NCBI GenBank assembly: GCA_043735935.1
Contig: JAYTDO010000457.1
Coordinates: 1 to 19,147, forward strand
Length of the DNA: 19,147 nt
Source of the DNA: JANLQB01 sp043735935
GTDB taxonomy: Bacteria; Verrucomicrobiota; Verrucomicrobiia; Chthoniobacterales; Chthoniobacteraceae
Direction of reading: 5' to 3'
Of the stretch, positions 8,928 through 16,962 are shown one piece after another; the stretch's first letter is position 1; each line of letters begins with the position of its first letter. Under the pieces are notes generated by a model. The model saw only the letters and a list, made by a program, of their open reading frames with translations, did not search any database and was not told where the DNA came from. The position numbers and the translations under genes are program-made.

Positions 8928-9677
8928 ATGAATCTCCACCTCAAAATCTGGCGTCAAACATCCGCGAACTCCGCTGGGAAACTCGTGGACGTCGAAGCCC
9001 GCGATATCCCGGCCGACTGCTCGTTCCTCGAGATGCTCGACATCGTGAATGAGGACTTGCTCGGCAAGGGCGTGGAGCCGGTCGCCTTCGACCACGACTG
9101 TCGCGAAGGCATCTGCGGCACTTGTTCGCTGAGCATCAACGGCATCCCGCACGGGCCGAGCGAGACGACGACGTGCCAGCTTTACATGCGGAAATTCAAG
9201 GACGGCGAGACGATCTACATCGAGCCGTTTCGAGCCGGCCCGTTTCCGGTCCTGCGCGACCTTTGCGTCGACCGCAGCGCATTCGATCGCATCCAGCAGG
9301 CCGGCGGATTCATCAGCGTCCGCACCGGCGCGGCGGTCGATGGAAACGCGATCCCGATTTCCAAACCGGACGCCGACACCGCGATGGAAGCCGCGGCGTG
9401 CATCGGTTGCGGCGCGTGTGTCGCCGCATGCCCGAACAGCTCCGCGATGCTCTTCGTCGGCGCGAAGGTTTCGCAATACTCGCTGCTCCCGCAGGGCCAG
9501 CCGGAGCGGACCTCCCGCGTGCTGAAGATGGTGCAGACGATGGACGAGGCGGGCTTTGGCAACTGCTCGAACTACTACGAGTGCGAAGCGGTTTGCCCAG
9601 CGGAAATCCCAGCCAGCGTCATCGCGCGGCTCAACCGCGAATACGCGATCGCGGCCGTGAAAGACTCCGTCGGCTAA
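8928..9677 (+). CDS. sdhB: Succinate dehydrogenase iron-sulfur subunit
   Basis: This 249-residue subunit carries electrons from the SdhA flavin to the quinone site in SdhC. The plant-type [2Fe-2S] ligands are C58, C63, C66 and C83 (CREGICGTC, then C in TTCQLY). The [4Fe-4S] ligands are C158, C161, C164 (CIGCGAC) plus C223-P of the last motif, and the [3Fe-4S] ligands are C168, C213 and C219 (CPNS, NCSNYYECEAVCP). The frame is open upstream to 8730, but the upstream part is not SDH-like; the ATG at 8928 gives the usual MNLHLKIWRQ start. The gene is cut off from sdhCA by an opposite-strand gene and must use its own promoter. The sulfatase follows after 16 bases. Confidence 0.96.
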   Translation: MNLHLKIWRQTSANSAGKLVDVEARDIPADCSFLEMLDIVNEDLLGKGVEPVAFDHDCREGICGTCSLSINGIPHGPSETTTCQLYMRKFKDGETIYIEPFRAGPFPVLRDLCVDRSAFDRIQQAGGFISVRTGAAVDGNAIPISKPDADTAMEAAACIGCGACVAACPNSSAMLFVGAKVSQYSLLPQGQPERTSRVLKMVQTMDEAGFGNCSNYYECEAVCPAEIPASVIARLNREYAIAAVKDSVG

Positions 9678-9693
9678 TTCTCGCGCTCGCGGC

Positions 9694-11130
9694 ATGAAGT
9701 TTCTCCTGGCTCTGCTCGCTGCCGCTTGTCTCGCGGTCACGGGCGCGTTTGCGATCGAGCGCCCGAATATCGTCATCGTCCTGGCCGACGACCTCGGCTG
9801 GGGCGACCCGGCCTGCTACAACGCGCTTTCCAAAATCCCGACTCCGAACATCGACGCGCTCGCGGCGGAGGGGATGCGCTTCACCGACGCTCACACTCCG
9901 TCCTCCGTCTGCACGCCTACGCGCTACGGCCTCCTCACGGGCCGCTATTGCTGGCGCACGCGGCTGAAATCCGGAGTCCTTTACGGATACGCACCGGCAC
10001 TGATCGAGCCGGGCCGCGCCACGCTCGCATCGATCCTCAAAGCGCAGGGTTACGCGACCGCGTGCATCGGCAAATGGCACCTGGGATTTGGCGACAAACC
10101 GAAGACCGATTACGCGCAGCCGCTTGCGCCGGGGCCGAACAGCGTCGGCTTCGATTATTTTTTCGGCATCCCCTCCTCACTCGACATCGATCCGTATGTG
10201 CTCGTGGAGAATGATCACGCACTCGCACAGCCGACCGAGAACATCCCTGCCAGCAAACACCAGCGCGAAGGCGGAGACGGCTACTGGCGCGGCGGCCTGG
10301 CGACTCCCGGCTTCAAGCACGCCGACATCCTGCCGACGCTGACCGAGAAGGCGGAACAGTTCATCCATCGGCAGACGAAGGATCATCCGTTTTTCCTCTA
10401 CCTCCCTCTGACGTCCCCGCACACGCCGTGGGTTCCGGCGAAGGCCTTCCGCGGCCTCACGGGCGTCGGCGATTATGGAGACTTCGTGGCGCAGACGGAT
10501 GCGGCGCTGGGCCGCGTGCTGAAGGCGCTCGACACCGCCGGGGTCGCCGGCGAGACGCTCGTCATCTTTACCAGCGACAACGGCTCGAACTGGCTCCCGA
10601 GCGACATCGCGAAATGGGGCCACCGCGCGAATGCGGACTGGCGCGGGCAAAAGGCCGACATCTGGGAAGGCGGACACCGCGTGCCCTTCGTCGCGCGCTG
10701 GCCGGCGCGGATCGCCGCGGGCACCGTCAGCGCGGAACCGGTCTGCCTGACGGACCTTTTCGCCACGGTCGCCGCGATCACCGGCACCGCTCTCCCGGCG
10801 GATGCCGGGGAGGACAGCGTCGATATTCTCCCTGCGCTTCTCGGAGAAAAACGGGCCGAACCGCTCCGGGCCGCGATGGTGCATCATTCGATCGACGGCA
10901 CCTTCGGAATCCGGCGCGGTGCCTGGAAACTGTGCATGGGTCTGGGTTCGCACGGTTTCAGTGTTCCAAAAAAGATCGAACCCAAGCCCGGTGAACCGAC
11001 CGTGCAGCTCTACAATCTCGAAAGCGATCCTGGCGAAACCCGGAACGTGGCCGCGGAGCAACCGGCGCTCGTCGCGGAATTGACCGCGCTGCTGGAACGC
11101 TACCAAAGCGAGGGGCGCTCGCGTCCGTGA
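9694..11130 (+). CDS. Exported sulfatase (formylglycine type)
   Basis: This 478-residue sulfatase would remove sulfate esters, probably from a glycan, outside the cytoplasm. The signal peptide is MKFLLALLAAACLAVTGAFA, with cleavage after residue 20. The metal-binding start RPNIVIVLADDLGWGD has D32 and D33. The maturation motif CTPTRYGLLTGR has C73, the residue oxidised to formylglycine in the Cys-type C-x-P/A-x-R motif (here C-T-P-T-R). GKWHLGFG gives K127 and H129, SPHTPW a further histidine, and FTSDNGSNW the Asp-Asn pair of the metal site. The C-terminal part (LYNLESDPGETRNVA) is also typical. Substrate and the exact S1 subfamily cannot be told from sequence alone. It lies 16 bases after sdhB, and its TGA overlaps the GTG of the next gene. 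No maturation enzyme is in the window. Confidence 0.94.
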   Translation: MKFLLALLAAACLAVTGAFAIERPNIVIVLADDLGWGDPACYNALSKIPTPNIDALAAEGMRFTDAHTPSSVCTPTRYGLLTGRYCWRTRLKSGVLYGYAPALIEPGRATLASILKAQGYATACIGKWHLGFGDKPKTDYAQPLAPGPNSVGFDYFFGIPSSLDIDPYVLVENDHALAQPTENIPASKHQREGGDGYWRGGLATPGFKHADILPTLTEKAEQFIHRQTKDHPFFLYLPLTSPHTPWVPAKAFRGLTGVGDYGDFVAQTDAALGRVLKALDTAGVAGETLVIFTSDNGSNWLPSDIAKWGHRANADWRGQKADIWEGGHRVPFVARWPARIAAGTVSAEPVCLTDLFATVAAITGTALPADAGEDSVDILPALLGEKRAEPLRAAMVHHSIDGTFGIRRGAWKLCMGLGSHGFSVPKKIEPKPGEPTVQLYNLESDPGETRNVAAEQPALVAELTALLERYQSEGRSRP

Positions 11131-11744
11131 GACTGGATCAGGCCGCGTTGCGAGCCGTCGTGTTCGCGCTCGCTTCGCTGTCGTTCGCATGCCTGCTCGG
11201 GCACTTCTACGGGCTGTGGGAGATGCGGGTTTTCGCCTGCTTCGTCCTGCCGCCGGCCACGCTCGCGCTCGCAGGCCTCGCATGGTGGAAACGGGGTGAA
11301 CCCGCGAGCCTTCGCGGACCGAAAACCTGGATCGTCGAGGGCACGCTCGGCGGACTTGCCGCAGCGGTTGCATACGATGCCTATCGCCTTCCGTTCGTGC
11401 TTTCCGGCGCGCCGCTCTTCAAGCCGTTTCCGCAATTCGGCGCGTGGATCCTCGGCGCGGACGAGCCCCGGTGGCTCGTACAGTCGCTCGGCTGGGCCTA
11501 CCATTTCTCGAATGGCGCAGCGCTCGGGATCATGTTCCTGGCGATGGTCGGCCATGCGGGACGGCGCGGCCTTTTCTGGGGCGCGGTCGCATGGGCGCTC
11601 GCCGTCGAGTGCCTGCTCCTGCTCACCCCATACGCCGCCGCGCTCGGACTGGCGCGCAACGGACGTTTCCTTTTCCTCACCGCCAGCGCGCACCTCGTCT
11701 TCGGCTTCGTGCTCGGGACGTGGTGCCAGCGTCGTGTGACGTGA
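11127..11744 (+). CDS. Six-helix membrane protein of unknown function
   Basis: This 205-residue protein starts with GTG at 11127, overlapping the sulfatase stop as GTGA, so it is translationally coupled to it. I do not recognise the family. Hydrophobic segments are visible near residues 8-27, 33-53, 71-88, 126-144, 149-171 and 178-198, which suggests six membrane helices and a short basic C-terminus (CQRRVT). A glycine/alanine-rich block with an acidic and basic residue (GGLAAAVAYDAYRLPF) lies in the third helix and its end, and AYHFSNGAALGIMFLAM has a histidine and asparagine at the start of the fourth; these polar residues in membrane context may be functional. The overlap points to a role linked to the sulfatase or its substrate, but no such role is known to me. 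The codon use and GC resemble the neighbours. Confidence 0.8.
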   Translation: MRLDQAALRAVVFALASLSFACLLGHFYGLWEMRVFACFVLPPATLALAGLAWWKRGEPASLRGPKTWIVEGTLGGLAAAVAYDAYRLPFVLSGAPLFKPFPQFGAWILGADEPRWLVQSLGWAYHFSNGAALGIMFLAMVGHAGRRGLFWGAVAWALAVECLLLLTPYAAALGLARNGRFLFLTASAHLVFGFVLGTWCQRRVT

Positions 11745-11755
11745 GGAAGAAACGA

Positions 11756-11785
11756 TTGCACCACGCGCCGCATGGTCTCTAGTCT
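11756..11785 (+). promoter_or_regulatory. Promoter of the 2-oxoacid dehydrogenase operon
   Basis: TTGCAC (11756-11761) and TAGTCT (11780-11785) are 18 bases apart. The expected transcription start, about seven bases beyond, falls on or next to the ATG at 11793, so the message appears leaderless. This also argues against the upstream ATG at 11772, which lies inside the promoter spacer. Confidence 0.42.
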
Positions 11786-11792
11786 GCGCCCC

Positions 11793-12827
11793 ATGCTGCA
11801 AACCGCCGACTCCCCGGCCCCTCGCACCGCATCATCCGAATTCTCCGAGCGATACCGCCAGGCGTATCGCTGGATGCTGCTTGCACGACTGGCGGAGGAG
11901 CGCATCGCGAGCCTTTATCGCGGCGGAAAAATCACCGGCGGCGTCTTCCTCGGGAAGGGCCAGGAGGCGCTCAGCGTCGCGACCGGCATGGCCCTGCGCA
12001 ATGGCGACATCTTCGCTCCGCTCATCCGCGACCAGGCGGGACGCTTCGCGTTTGGCGAAGACCTCCTCGATTTTACCCGCACCTATCTCGGCTCGCGGCT
12101 CGGCCCGATGCGCGGGCGCGACGGGAACATTCACCGCGGTCGCCCAAGGGAAGGTTATTTTGCGATGATCAGCCATCTCGGGGCGATGTTGCCCGCGGTG
12201 GCCGGAGCGCTGATGGCGCGGCGCTTTCGTGGGGAAACTGACGTCGTGGGCGCGACGAGCATTGGCGATGGCGGCACATCGACGGGGGCGTTTCATGAAG
12301 GGATCAATCTCGCCGCGGTGGAGCGCCTGCCGCTCGTCGTCGTCGTGGCGAATAATCAATATGCGTATTCGACGGCGACGGACCGGCAGTTCGTCTGCCG
12401 CGATCTCGTGGACAAGGCCGTGGGCTACGGGATCGACGGTCACAGCGTCGACGGCACGGACCTCAGCGCTTGTCTGGAAACGCTCGCGAATGCGACCGCG
12501 CGCGCCCGCTCGGGGCACGGTCCACAACTCGTGGTCGGAAATCTCCTCCGGCTTGTCGGCCACGGCGAACACGACGACGGCAGTTACGTCGATCCCGCGC
12601 TGCGGGCGGCGCCGGTCGGACGCGACTGCCTGAAATTGGCCGAGGCGCACCTTCAGGAGAGCGGGATCGCCGACGCGATCACCATCACGCAGTGGCACGA
12701 TGAAACGGTGAGACAGATCGAGGAGGCGGTGGCGACCACGGTCCGCGAGCCGCTGCCGGACCCGAACACGGAGACTTGGTGCGCGCTCGCGACGCCGAGA
12801 TTGCGCGACGGTTTTTTGCCGGAATGA
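11793..12827 (+). CDS. 2-oxoacid dehydrogenase E1 component, alpha subunit
   Basis: This 344-residue thiamine diphosphate enzyme subunit would decarboxylate a 2-oxoacid together with E1-beta and reductively acylate the E2 lipoyl group. The ThDP-binding motif starts at GDGGTSTGAFHEGINLA (158-174) and ends at NNQYAYST (187-194). GGVFLGKGQEA near 49-59 is the conserved N-terminal block, and the active-site loop appears as GHGEHDDGSY. I chose the ATG at 11793 because the preceding promoter places the transcription start there; an ATG at 11772 would add seven residues but lies in the promoter. The stop overlaps the E1-beta ATG as ATGA. It could be a pyruvate, acetoin or branched-chain enzyme. The E1-beta sequence favours the branched-chain type, and the liv genes eight kilobases away agree. 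Confidence 0.93.
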   Translation: MLQTADSPAPRTASSEFSERYRQAYRWMLLARLAEERIASLYRGGKITGGVFLGKGQEALSVATGMALRNGDIFAPLIRDQAGRFAFGEDLLDFTRTYLGSRLGPMRGRDGNIHRGRPREGYFAMISHLGAMLPAVAGALMARRFRGETDVVGATSIGDGGTSTGAFHEGINLAAVERLPLVVVVANNQYAYSTATDRQFVCRDLVDKAVGYGIDGHSVDGTDLSACLETLANATARARSGHGPQLVVGNLLRLVGHGEHDDGSYVDPALRAAPVGRDCLKLAEAHLQESGIADAITITQWHDETVRQIEEAVATTVREPLPDPNTETWCALATPRLRDGFLPE

Positions 12828-13786
12828 TTACCTACCTCGAAGCCATCCGCGCCGCACAGGAACGTGCGCTGACTGACGACCCGCGCGTTTACATCTACGG
12901 GCAGGATGTGGGCGCATTCGGCGGCGCGTTCAAGGCGACGAAGGGCCTCGCAAAGCAGTTCCCGGGACGGGTGCTGGATTCGCCGTTGAGCGAAGACGCC
13001 ATCATCGGCTCGGCCATCGGCGCGGCCATCGAAGGGATGAGGCCGATCGTCGAGATGCAGTTCGCGGACTTTTCCACCGTCGGCTTCAACCAAATCGTCA
13101 ACCATGCGGCGACGATGCACTGGCGGACGGAGACGCCCTGCCCGATCACGATCCGCCTCCCGAGCGGCGGCACGGCGGGCGCGGGACCCTTCCATTCGCA
13201 AAGCATGGAGGCGCTGTATGCGCATTACCCCGGGCTCATCGTGATGACGCCGGCGACCGTCGAGGATGCGTATTCGATGCTGCTCGAAGCGGTCGCCATC
13301 GATGACCCGGTGATCTTCTGCGAGCACAAGTATCTCTATTACCATCTCAAGGCCGAAGCGCTGCCGACGGAGGCCGTGCCCACCGGCAAGGCGCGCGTCG
13401 CCCGCGCCGGACGGGACGCGACGATCGTCACCTACAGCGCGATGGTCCATGAGTCGATCGCTTGCGCCGATGAACTCGCCACCGAAGGCTGGGACATCGA
13501 AGTGATCGACCTGCGATCGATCAAGCCGCTCGACACCGACACGGTGCTGGCGAGCGTCGCGCGCACGGGCCGGCTGCTTGCCGTGGGCGAAGCGTTTCCG
13601 TGGGGCGGCGTCACCGCCGAAGTGGTCGCGCGCGTCGCCACGGAAGGCTTCGCGCTGCTCGACGCGCCGCCGATGCGCCTCAACGCGAAAGACACGCCCG
13701 TTCCTTATCACCCGAACCTCTGGGGCACGCATCGTCCGACCGCGCGCACCATCGCCGTCGCCATGCGGCAACTCCTCCGGCTCTAA
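12824..13786 (+). CDS. 2-oxoacid dehydrogenase E1 component, beta subunit (branched-chain-like)
   Basis: This 320-residue partner of E1-alpha completes the ThDP active site and binds E2. It has the typical MITYLEAIRAAQERAL start, GQDVGAFGGAFKATKGL, RVLDSPLSEDAIIGSAIGAA, the PSGGTAGAGPFHSQSMEALY region and PLDTDTVLASVARTGRLL near the C-terminal transketolase domain. The stretch PVIFCEHKYLYY is closer to the EHK-LYR pattern of branched-chain 2-oxoacid dehydrogenase and acetoin types than to the ENE-LYG of pyruvate E1-beta; this judgement is from memory of the families. The frame is open upstream to 12776, but the ATG at 12824 overlaps the E1-alpha TGA by four bases and starts exactly at the conserved N-terminus. 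Confidence 0.93.
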   Translation: MITYLEAIRAAQERALTDDPRVYIYGQDVGAFGGAFKATKGLAKQFPGRVLDSPLSEDAIIGSAIGAAIEGMRPIVEMQFADFSTVGFNQIVNHAATMHWRTETPCPITIRLPSGGTAGAGPFHSQSMEALYAHYPGLIVMTPATVEDAYSMLLEAVAIDDPVIFCEHKYLYYHLKAEALPTEAVPTGKARVARAGRDATIVTYSAMVHESIACADELATEGWDIEVIDLRSIKPLDTDTVLASVARTGRLLAVGEAFPWGGVTAEVVARVATEGFALLDAPPMRLNAKDTPVPYHPNLWGTHRPTARTIAVAMRQLLRL

Positions 13787-13798
13787 CCTTTCAATCCG

Positions 13799-15007
13799 AT
13801 GTTCGCATCCATGACCCGCGTCCCCGTCATCATGCCGCAGCTCGGCGAGTCCATCGCCGAAGCCACGGTCGTCCGACTGCCATTCCCGATCGGCGAAAGC
13901 ATCGAGAGCGACCAGGAGATCGTCGAAGTCGAAACGAACAAAGCCACGATGGGCGTCACTGCGCCCTGCCGTGGCCGGATCGTGGAGTGGCTTGTGGAAG
14001 TGGGGCAGAGCTACGCGGTCGGCGCGACGCTGGGCTGGCTGGAGGTGAGCGAAGATGAAGCCTCCCGGCTCGGCCTGGACACAGCGCCCGAAGCGCCGGT
14101 GGTCGCGGCGGATGAAACGACCGCGGCGCCGGCTCCCCTTCCCGGCCGGCAGACGGTCGAGCCAACCGTGCGCGGCCTGCCAGTCCCGGCGCACGCCGCC
14201 GGCGCGGGGTATCTTTCGCCGAGGCTGAAGGCGCGCATGAACGAACTCGGGCTGCACGCCGCGGACCTCGCGGGGCTCGCGGGCAGCGGTGCGGCCGGTC
14301 GGGTGACGGTGGACGACTTTGAGAAATTCATCGCGCGGCTCAATGAACATCACCTTTCGCAAGCATCTCCGATGCGTGTGGCGGTGGCCGATGCGATGCG
14401 GCGTTCGTGTACGCGCCCGCTGGCGACGGTCGGCCTTTCAGTCGTGCTCGATCCGCTGCTCGCGCACCGCAAGTCCAGCGATCCGAAGCCCGGCCCGGCG
14501 CTTTACGCCCTCCGCGCGCTCGCGCTCGCGCTCGCTGAAAACAGCGCGCCCGCGGGCCGACTCATCGGCGACAAGATCGTGCATCCAAAGGCGATCGACA
14601 TCGGCTTTGCGGTCGAAGCGGAGGACGGCGTCCTCGTCCCGGTCCTGCGGAATGCCGATCGGACTCCGCTTGCCGAGATGGTCGCGCGTTACAATGAACT
14701 CGTGGAACTCGCCCGGCTGCGCCGACTCCCCGGCACGGCGCAGGGCGGATCGATCGCGACCGTCACGAACTTCGGCACCTTCGGTCTCGAATGGGCCACG
14801 CCGATCCCGCTCCCGGAGCAGACGATGGTCCTCGGCCTCGGTGCCGGACGGGTCGTGCCGTGGTGGAATAAAGAGACGCGCGAATTCCTGCCGTCGACCG
14901 AGGCGCAACTCACGTTGAGCTTCGATCACCGCGTGCTCGACGGCGGCGGCGCGGGGCGCTTGCTCCAGCGCGTCGCGGCCCTGCTACAGAATCCGTCCCA
15001 ACTCTAA
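13799..15007 (+). CDS. 2-oxoacid dehydrogenase E2 component (dihydrolipoamide acyltransferase)
   Basis: This 402-residue core enzyme of the complex transfers the acyl group from lipoate to CoA. Domains in order: one lipoyl domain (about residues 7-83) with the lipoylated lysine K48 in VETNKATMG; a linker rich in Ala and Pro (95-135); a peripheral subunit-binding domain (about 138-175, YLSPRLKARMNEL through GRVTVDDF); and the catalytic domain (about 190-402). The acyltransferase active site is DHRVLDGG with H377 and D381. TVTNFGTFGLEWATPIP is also typical. Length is normal for a one-lipoyl-domain E2. The start could also be the ATG at 13811 (MTRVPVIMPQLGES). It lies 12 bases after E1-beta. The usual E3 (lipoamide dehydrogenase) does not follow, so E3 must be shared from elsewhere. 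Confidence 0.94.
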   Translation: MFASMTRVPVIMPQLGESIAEATVVRLPFPIGESIESDQEIVEVETNKATMGVTAPCRGRIVEWLVEVGQSYAVGATLGWLEVSEDEASRLGLDTAPEAPVVAADETTAAPAPLPGRQTVEPTVRGLPVPAHAAGAGYLSPRLKARMNELGLHAADLAGLAGSGAAGRVTVDDFEKFIARLNEHHLSQASPMRVAVADAMRRSCTRPLATVGLSVVLDPLLAHRKSSDPKPGPALYALRALALALAENSAPAGRLIGDKIVHPKAIDIGFAVEAEDGVLVPVLRNADRTPLAEMVARYNELVELARLRRLPGTAQGGSIATVTNFGTFGLEWATPIPLPEQTMVLGLGAGRVVPWWNKETREFLPSTEAQLTLSFDHRVLDGGGAGRLLQRVAALLQNPSQL

Positions 15008-15025
15008 GCCTTCGAGGAGACTCAT

Positions 15026-15053
15026 CCGCGGGGTAAAAACCCCGAGGACGCGG
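15026..15053 (+). terminator. Hairpin after the E2 gene, possible terminator
   Basis: CGGGG (15029-15033) and CCCCG (15040-15044) form a stem around the loop TAAAAA, and CCGCG (15026-15030) can pair with CGCGG (15049-15053) outside it. It starts 18 bases after the E2 stop. There is no T-run after it, so intrinsic termination is doubtful. Confidence 0.3.
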
Positions 15054-15171
15054 ACATGGGGATAAACGTGATATGAATGTGGATTCGAGGCCTTGCGCAT
15101 CACCGCGCAGCTTGTAGTGGAAAGCCCTCACTTCCCCCGAAATAAGAGCCTCCCCCACCATCCCTCATTCC

Positions 15172-16962
15172 ATGACCACGTCCAAATCCCCTCGCCCTCT
15201 CGCCATCCTCGCCGGAGGCATCGCCACGTTCCTGCTCCTCGCGCCCACATCGGTCAAGGCGGTCGACTACCATTTCAATGTCGCCACCGGCGACTGGAAC
15301 ACGGCTGGAAGCTGGCTCGAAAACGCCGTCCCTACCGGCGGCGGCGGCAATTTTGCGTTCATCAATAACGGCGGAACGGTGAGCATCACCGGCAATATTC
15401 CGTCCATTCAGGATCCCTTTATTGGGAGCGGCGGCGGCACCTCCGGTACCGTGAATCACTCAGCCGGCACATTTTCCAACAGCGGATGGACGTTCGTCGG
15501 CGAACAAGGCGGAACGGGCACCTATAATCTCACCGGCGCGGCGAACTCCCTCGGTTCGGGTTCCTTGACGACCGGCAATCTCTATATCGGCGGTCGCCGC
15601 GGTGTGACTCCCGGAGGCAGCGGCACTCTGCGTGTCAACACCACCGGTTCACTCACTACAAACGGCGATTTTTCCGTCGGGACGCGCGGCGCGACGGGGC
15701 AGGTGAATATCACCGCCGGAACGGTCAACGCGCGGACGTGGATGATCGTCGGTGAGTCCGAAGGTGGTTTCGGCGGAGGTTCAGGCACGGTGGTGCAGGA
15801 CGGGGGAACGGTCATTCAAGGCGGCGGGGATCAGAACGCGCGGTTTTGGATCGGCAGCCAGGAAGGCCCCACGGCGAGCCCAGCCACAAATGGCAGCTAC
15901 ACCCTCAACAACGGCTCCCTCTCGGTCCGCAATGCGATCATCGGCAAGAATTTCACCGGCACCTTTACCCAAAACGGGGGATCGATGACGATCGACACTG
16001 CCATCTACGACTCCCGGCTCGGCGAAGCCGGCGGTGCGGTGGGTAATTACAATCTCAACAATGGAATCCTCGCGATCGGCGCGAACTTCCAAATCGGGGC
16101 CAGCGGCACCGGGAACTTCACACAAACCGGCGGCACGGCGACGGCGACGAACTTCCCCGTCATCGGACGTTTTGTCGGTGGCCAGGGCACACTCGCGATC
16201 AGCGGAGGCAGCTTCAGCCAGACCGACGCGGGGGCGCAACTCATCGTCGGCGAGGAAGGCCTCGCGGCTCTGAATGTCTCCGGCGGCGGGACGATCAATG
16301 CGCTCGGCGCCCTGAACATCGGGACGCAGGGGACCGGAAACGGCACCGTCACCCAAACCGGCGGAAACGTGAATGTCTCCGGCGCACTGGATGTCCAGGG
16401 CTTGGGGACTGGCGTTTACAAGTTGAATGGCGGATCGCTGGCTGTGAACGGCACCATCGACGCGACGAACGGCACCTTCACCTTCGGCGCCGGAACGCTC
16501 ACCCGCGGCAATCCCGGGGTGATCTCCTTTAACGGCAATCTCACCGCGGGATCGGCCGGTTCGACGCTCGGACTCGACGCAAACAAGACCTTCAACGTGA
16601 GCGGCGCCTTTACGAAGAATATCGGCATCACTCTGCGCCTGACCGGCCTGACGATCCCCGCCTATTCCGGTAGCGGAATCGATACGGGTTCGTTCGCCCT
16701 TGGCTTGGTCGGGTCGATCGTTGGTTCCTTTGGTCCCTCGACGGATACCATCCTCGGGCTAAACAACGTCCCGGCGGCGAGTTTCATCAGTGAGGCGGCT
16801 GGCGAAGGGGTCACTTTCGATCCTTACAGCCAGAGTGTCTTTTGGGTGCAGGAAAACGCCGGGAGCGTCTCCCTCCGATACAGTGTCGTGCCGGAGCCGA
16901 CGGCGCTCGGGCTGCTCGCCTTCGCAGGGGCCGCCTTTCTGGGCCGTCGCCGTCGGAAGTAA
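15172..16962 (+). CDS. Secreted beta-strand-repeat protein with PEP-CTERM sorting signal
   Basis: This 596-residue surface or exported protein has a signal peptide ending near VKA (residue 30). It then has about 470 residues rich in Gly, Thr, Asn and Ser, in degenerate repeats of 25-45 residues of the form GTGxxTQTGGxxxxxxxxxIG, as in autotransporter-associated beta-strand repeats; a right-handed beta-helix is likely. The C-terminus reads VPEPTALGLLAFAGAAFLG followed by RRRRK: VPEP motif, hydrophobic helix and basic tail, the signature of PEP-CTERM sorting, which in known systems is processed by an exosortase. There is no autotransporter barrel. It starts with ATG at 15172 without a Shine-Dalgarno sequence. 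The exact role is unknown; proteins of this kind usually belong to the extracellular matrix or cell surface. Confidence 0.88.
   Translation: MTTSKSPRPLAILAGGIATFLLLAPTSVKAVDYHFNVATGDWNTAGSWLENAVPTGGGGNFAFINNGGTVSITGNIPSIQDPFIGSGGGTSGTVNHSAGTFSNSGWTFVGEQGGTGTYNLTGAANSLGSGSLTTGNLYIGGRRGVTPGGSGTLRVNTTGSLTTNGDFSVGTRGATGQVNITAGTVNARTWMIVGESEGGFGGGSGTVVQDGGTVIQGGGDQNARFWIGSQEGPTASPATNGSYTLNNGSLSVRNAIIGKNFTGTFTQNGGSMTIDTAIYDSRLGEAGGAVGNYNLNNGILAIGANFQIGASGTGNFTQTGGTATATNFPVIGRFVGGQGTLAISGGSFSQTDAGAQLIVGEEGLAALNVSGGGTINALGALNIGTQGTGNGTVTQTGGNVNVSGALDVQGLGTGVYKLNGGSLAVNGTIDATNGTFTFGAGTLTRGNPGVISFNGNLTAGSAGSTLGLDANKTFNVSGAFTKNIGITLRLTGLTIPAYSGSGIDTGSFALGLVGSIVGSFGPSTDTILGLNNVPAASFISEAAGEGVTFDPYSQSVFWVQENAGSVSLRYSVVPEPTALGLLAFAGAAFLGRRRRK
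15420..16490 (+). repeat. Degenerate protein-level tandem repeats (beta-helix units)
   Basis: Within the PEP-CTERM protein, units such as GTGNFTQTGGTATATNFPVI, GTLAISGGSFSQ, LNVSGGGTINALGALNIG and NGTVTQTGGNVNVSGALDV recur every 25-45 residues, about ten in all. The DNA is not repetitive enough to be a recent tandem duplication; the similarity is in the protein. Confidence 0.6.

Noticed and set aside
8922..9776. Antisense open frame of 284 codons opposite sdhB
   Set aside because: All cluster-binding cysteines of SdhB are on the plus strand; the reverse frame has no recognisable feature.
10177..11373. Antisense open frame of 398 codons opposite the sulfatase
   Set aside because: The sulfatase has all catalytic motifs on the plus strand; the antisense product is arginine-rich and shows no motif.
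12653..14362. Antisense open frame of 569 codons opposite E1-alpha, E1-beta and E2
   Set aside because: It crosses three well-supported genes and has no recognisable motif; it is a GC-driven shadow.
15420..16490. DNA tandem repeat or CRISPR-like array
   Set aside because: The repeats are in the protein and vary in length and in DNA sequence; there are no identical direct repeats with regular spacers.
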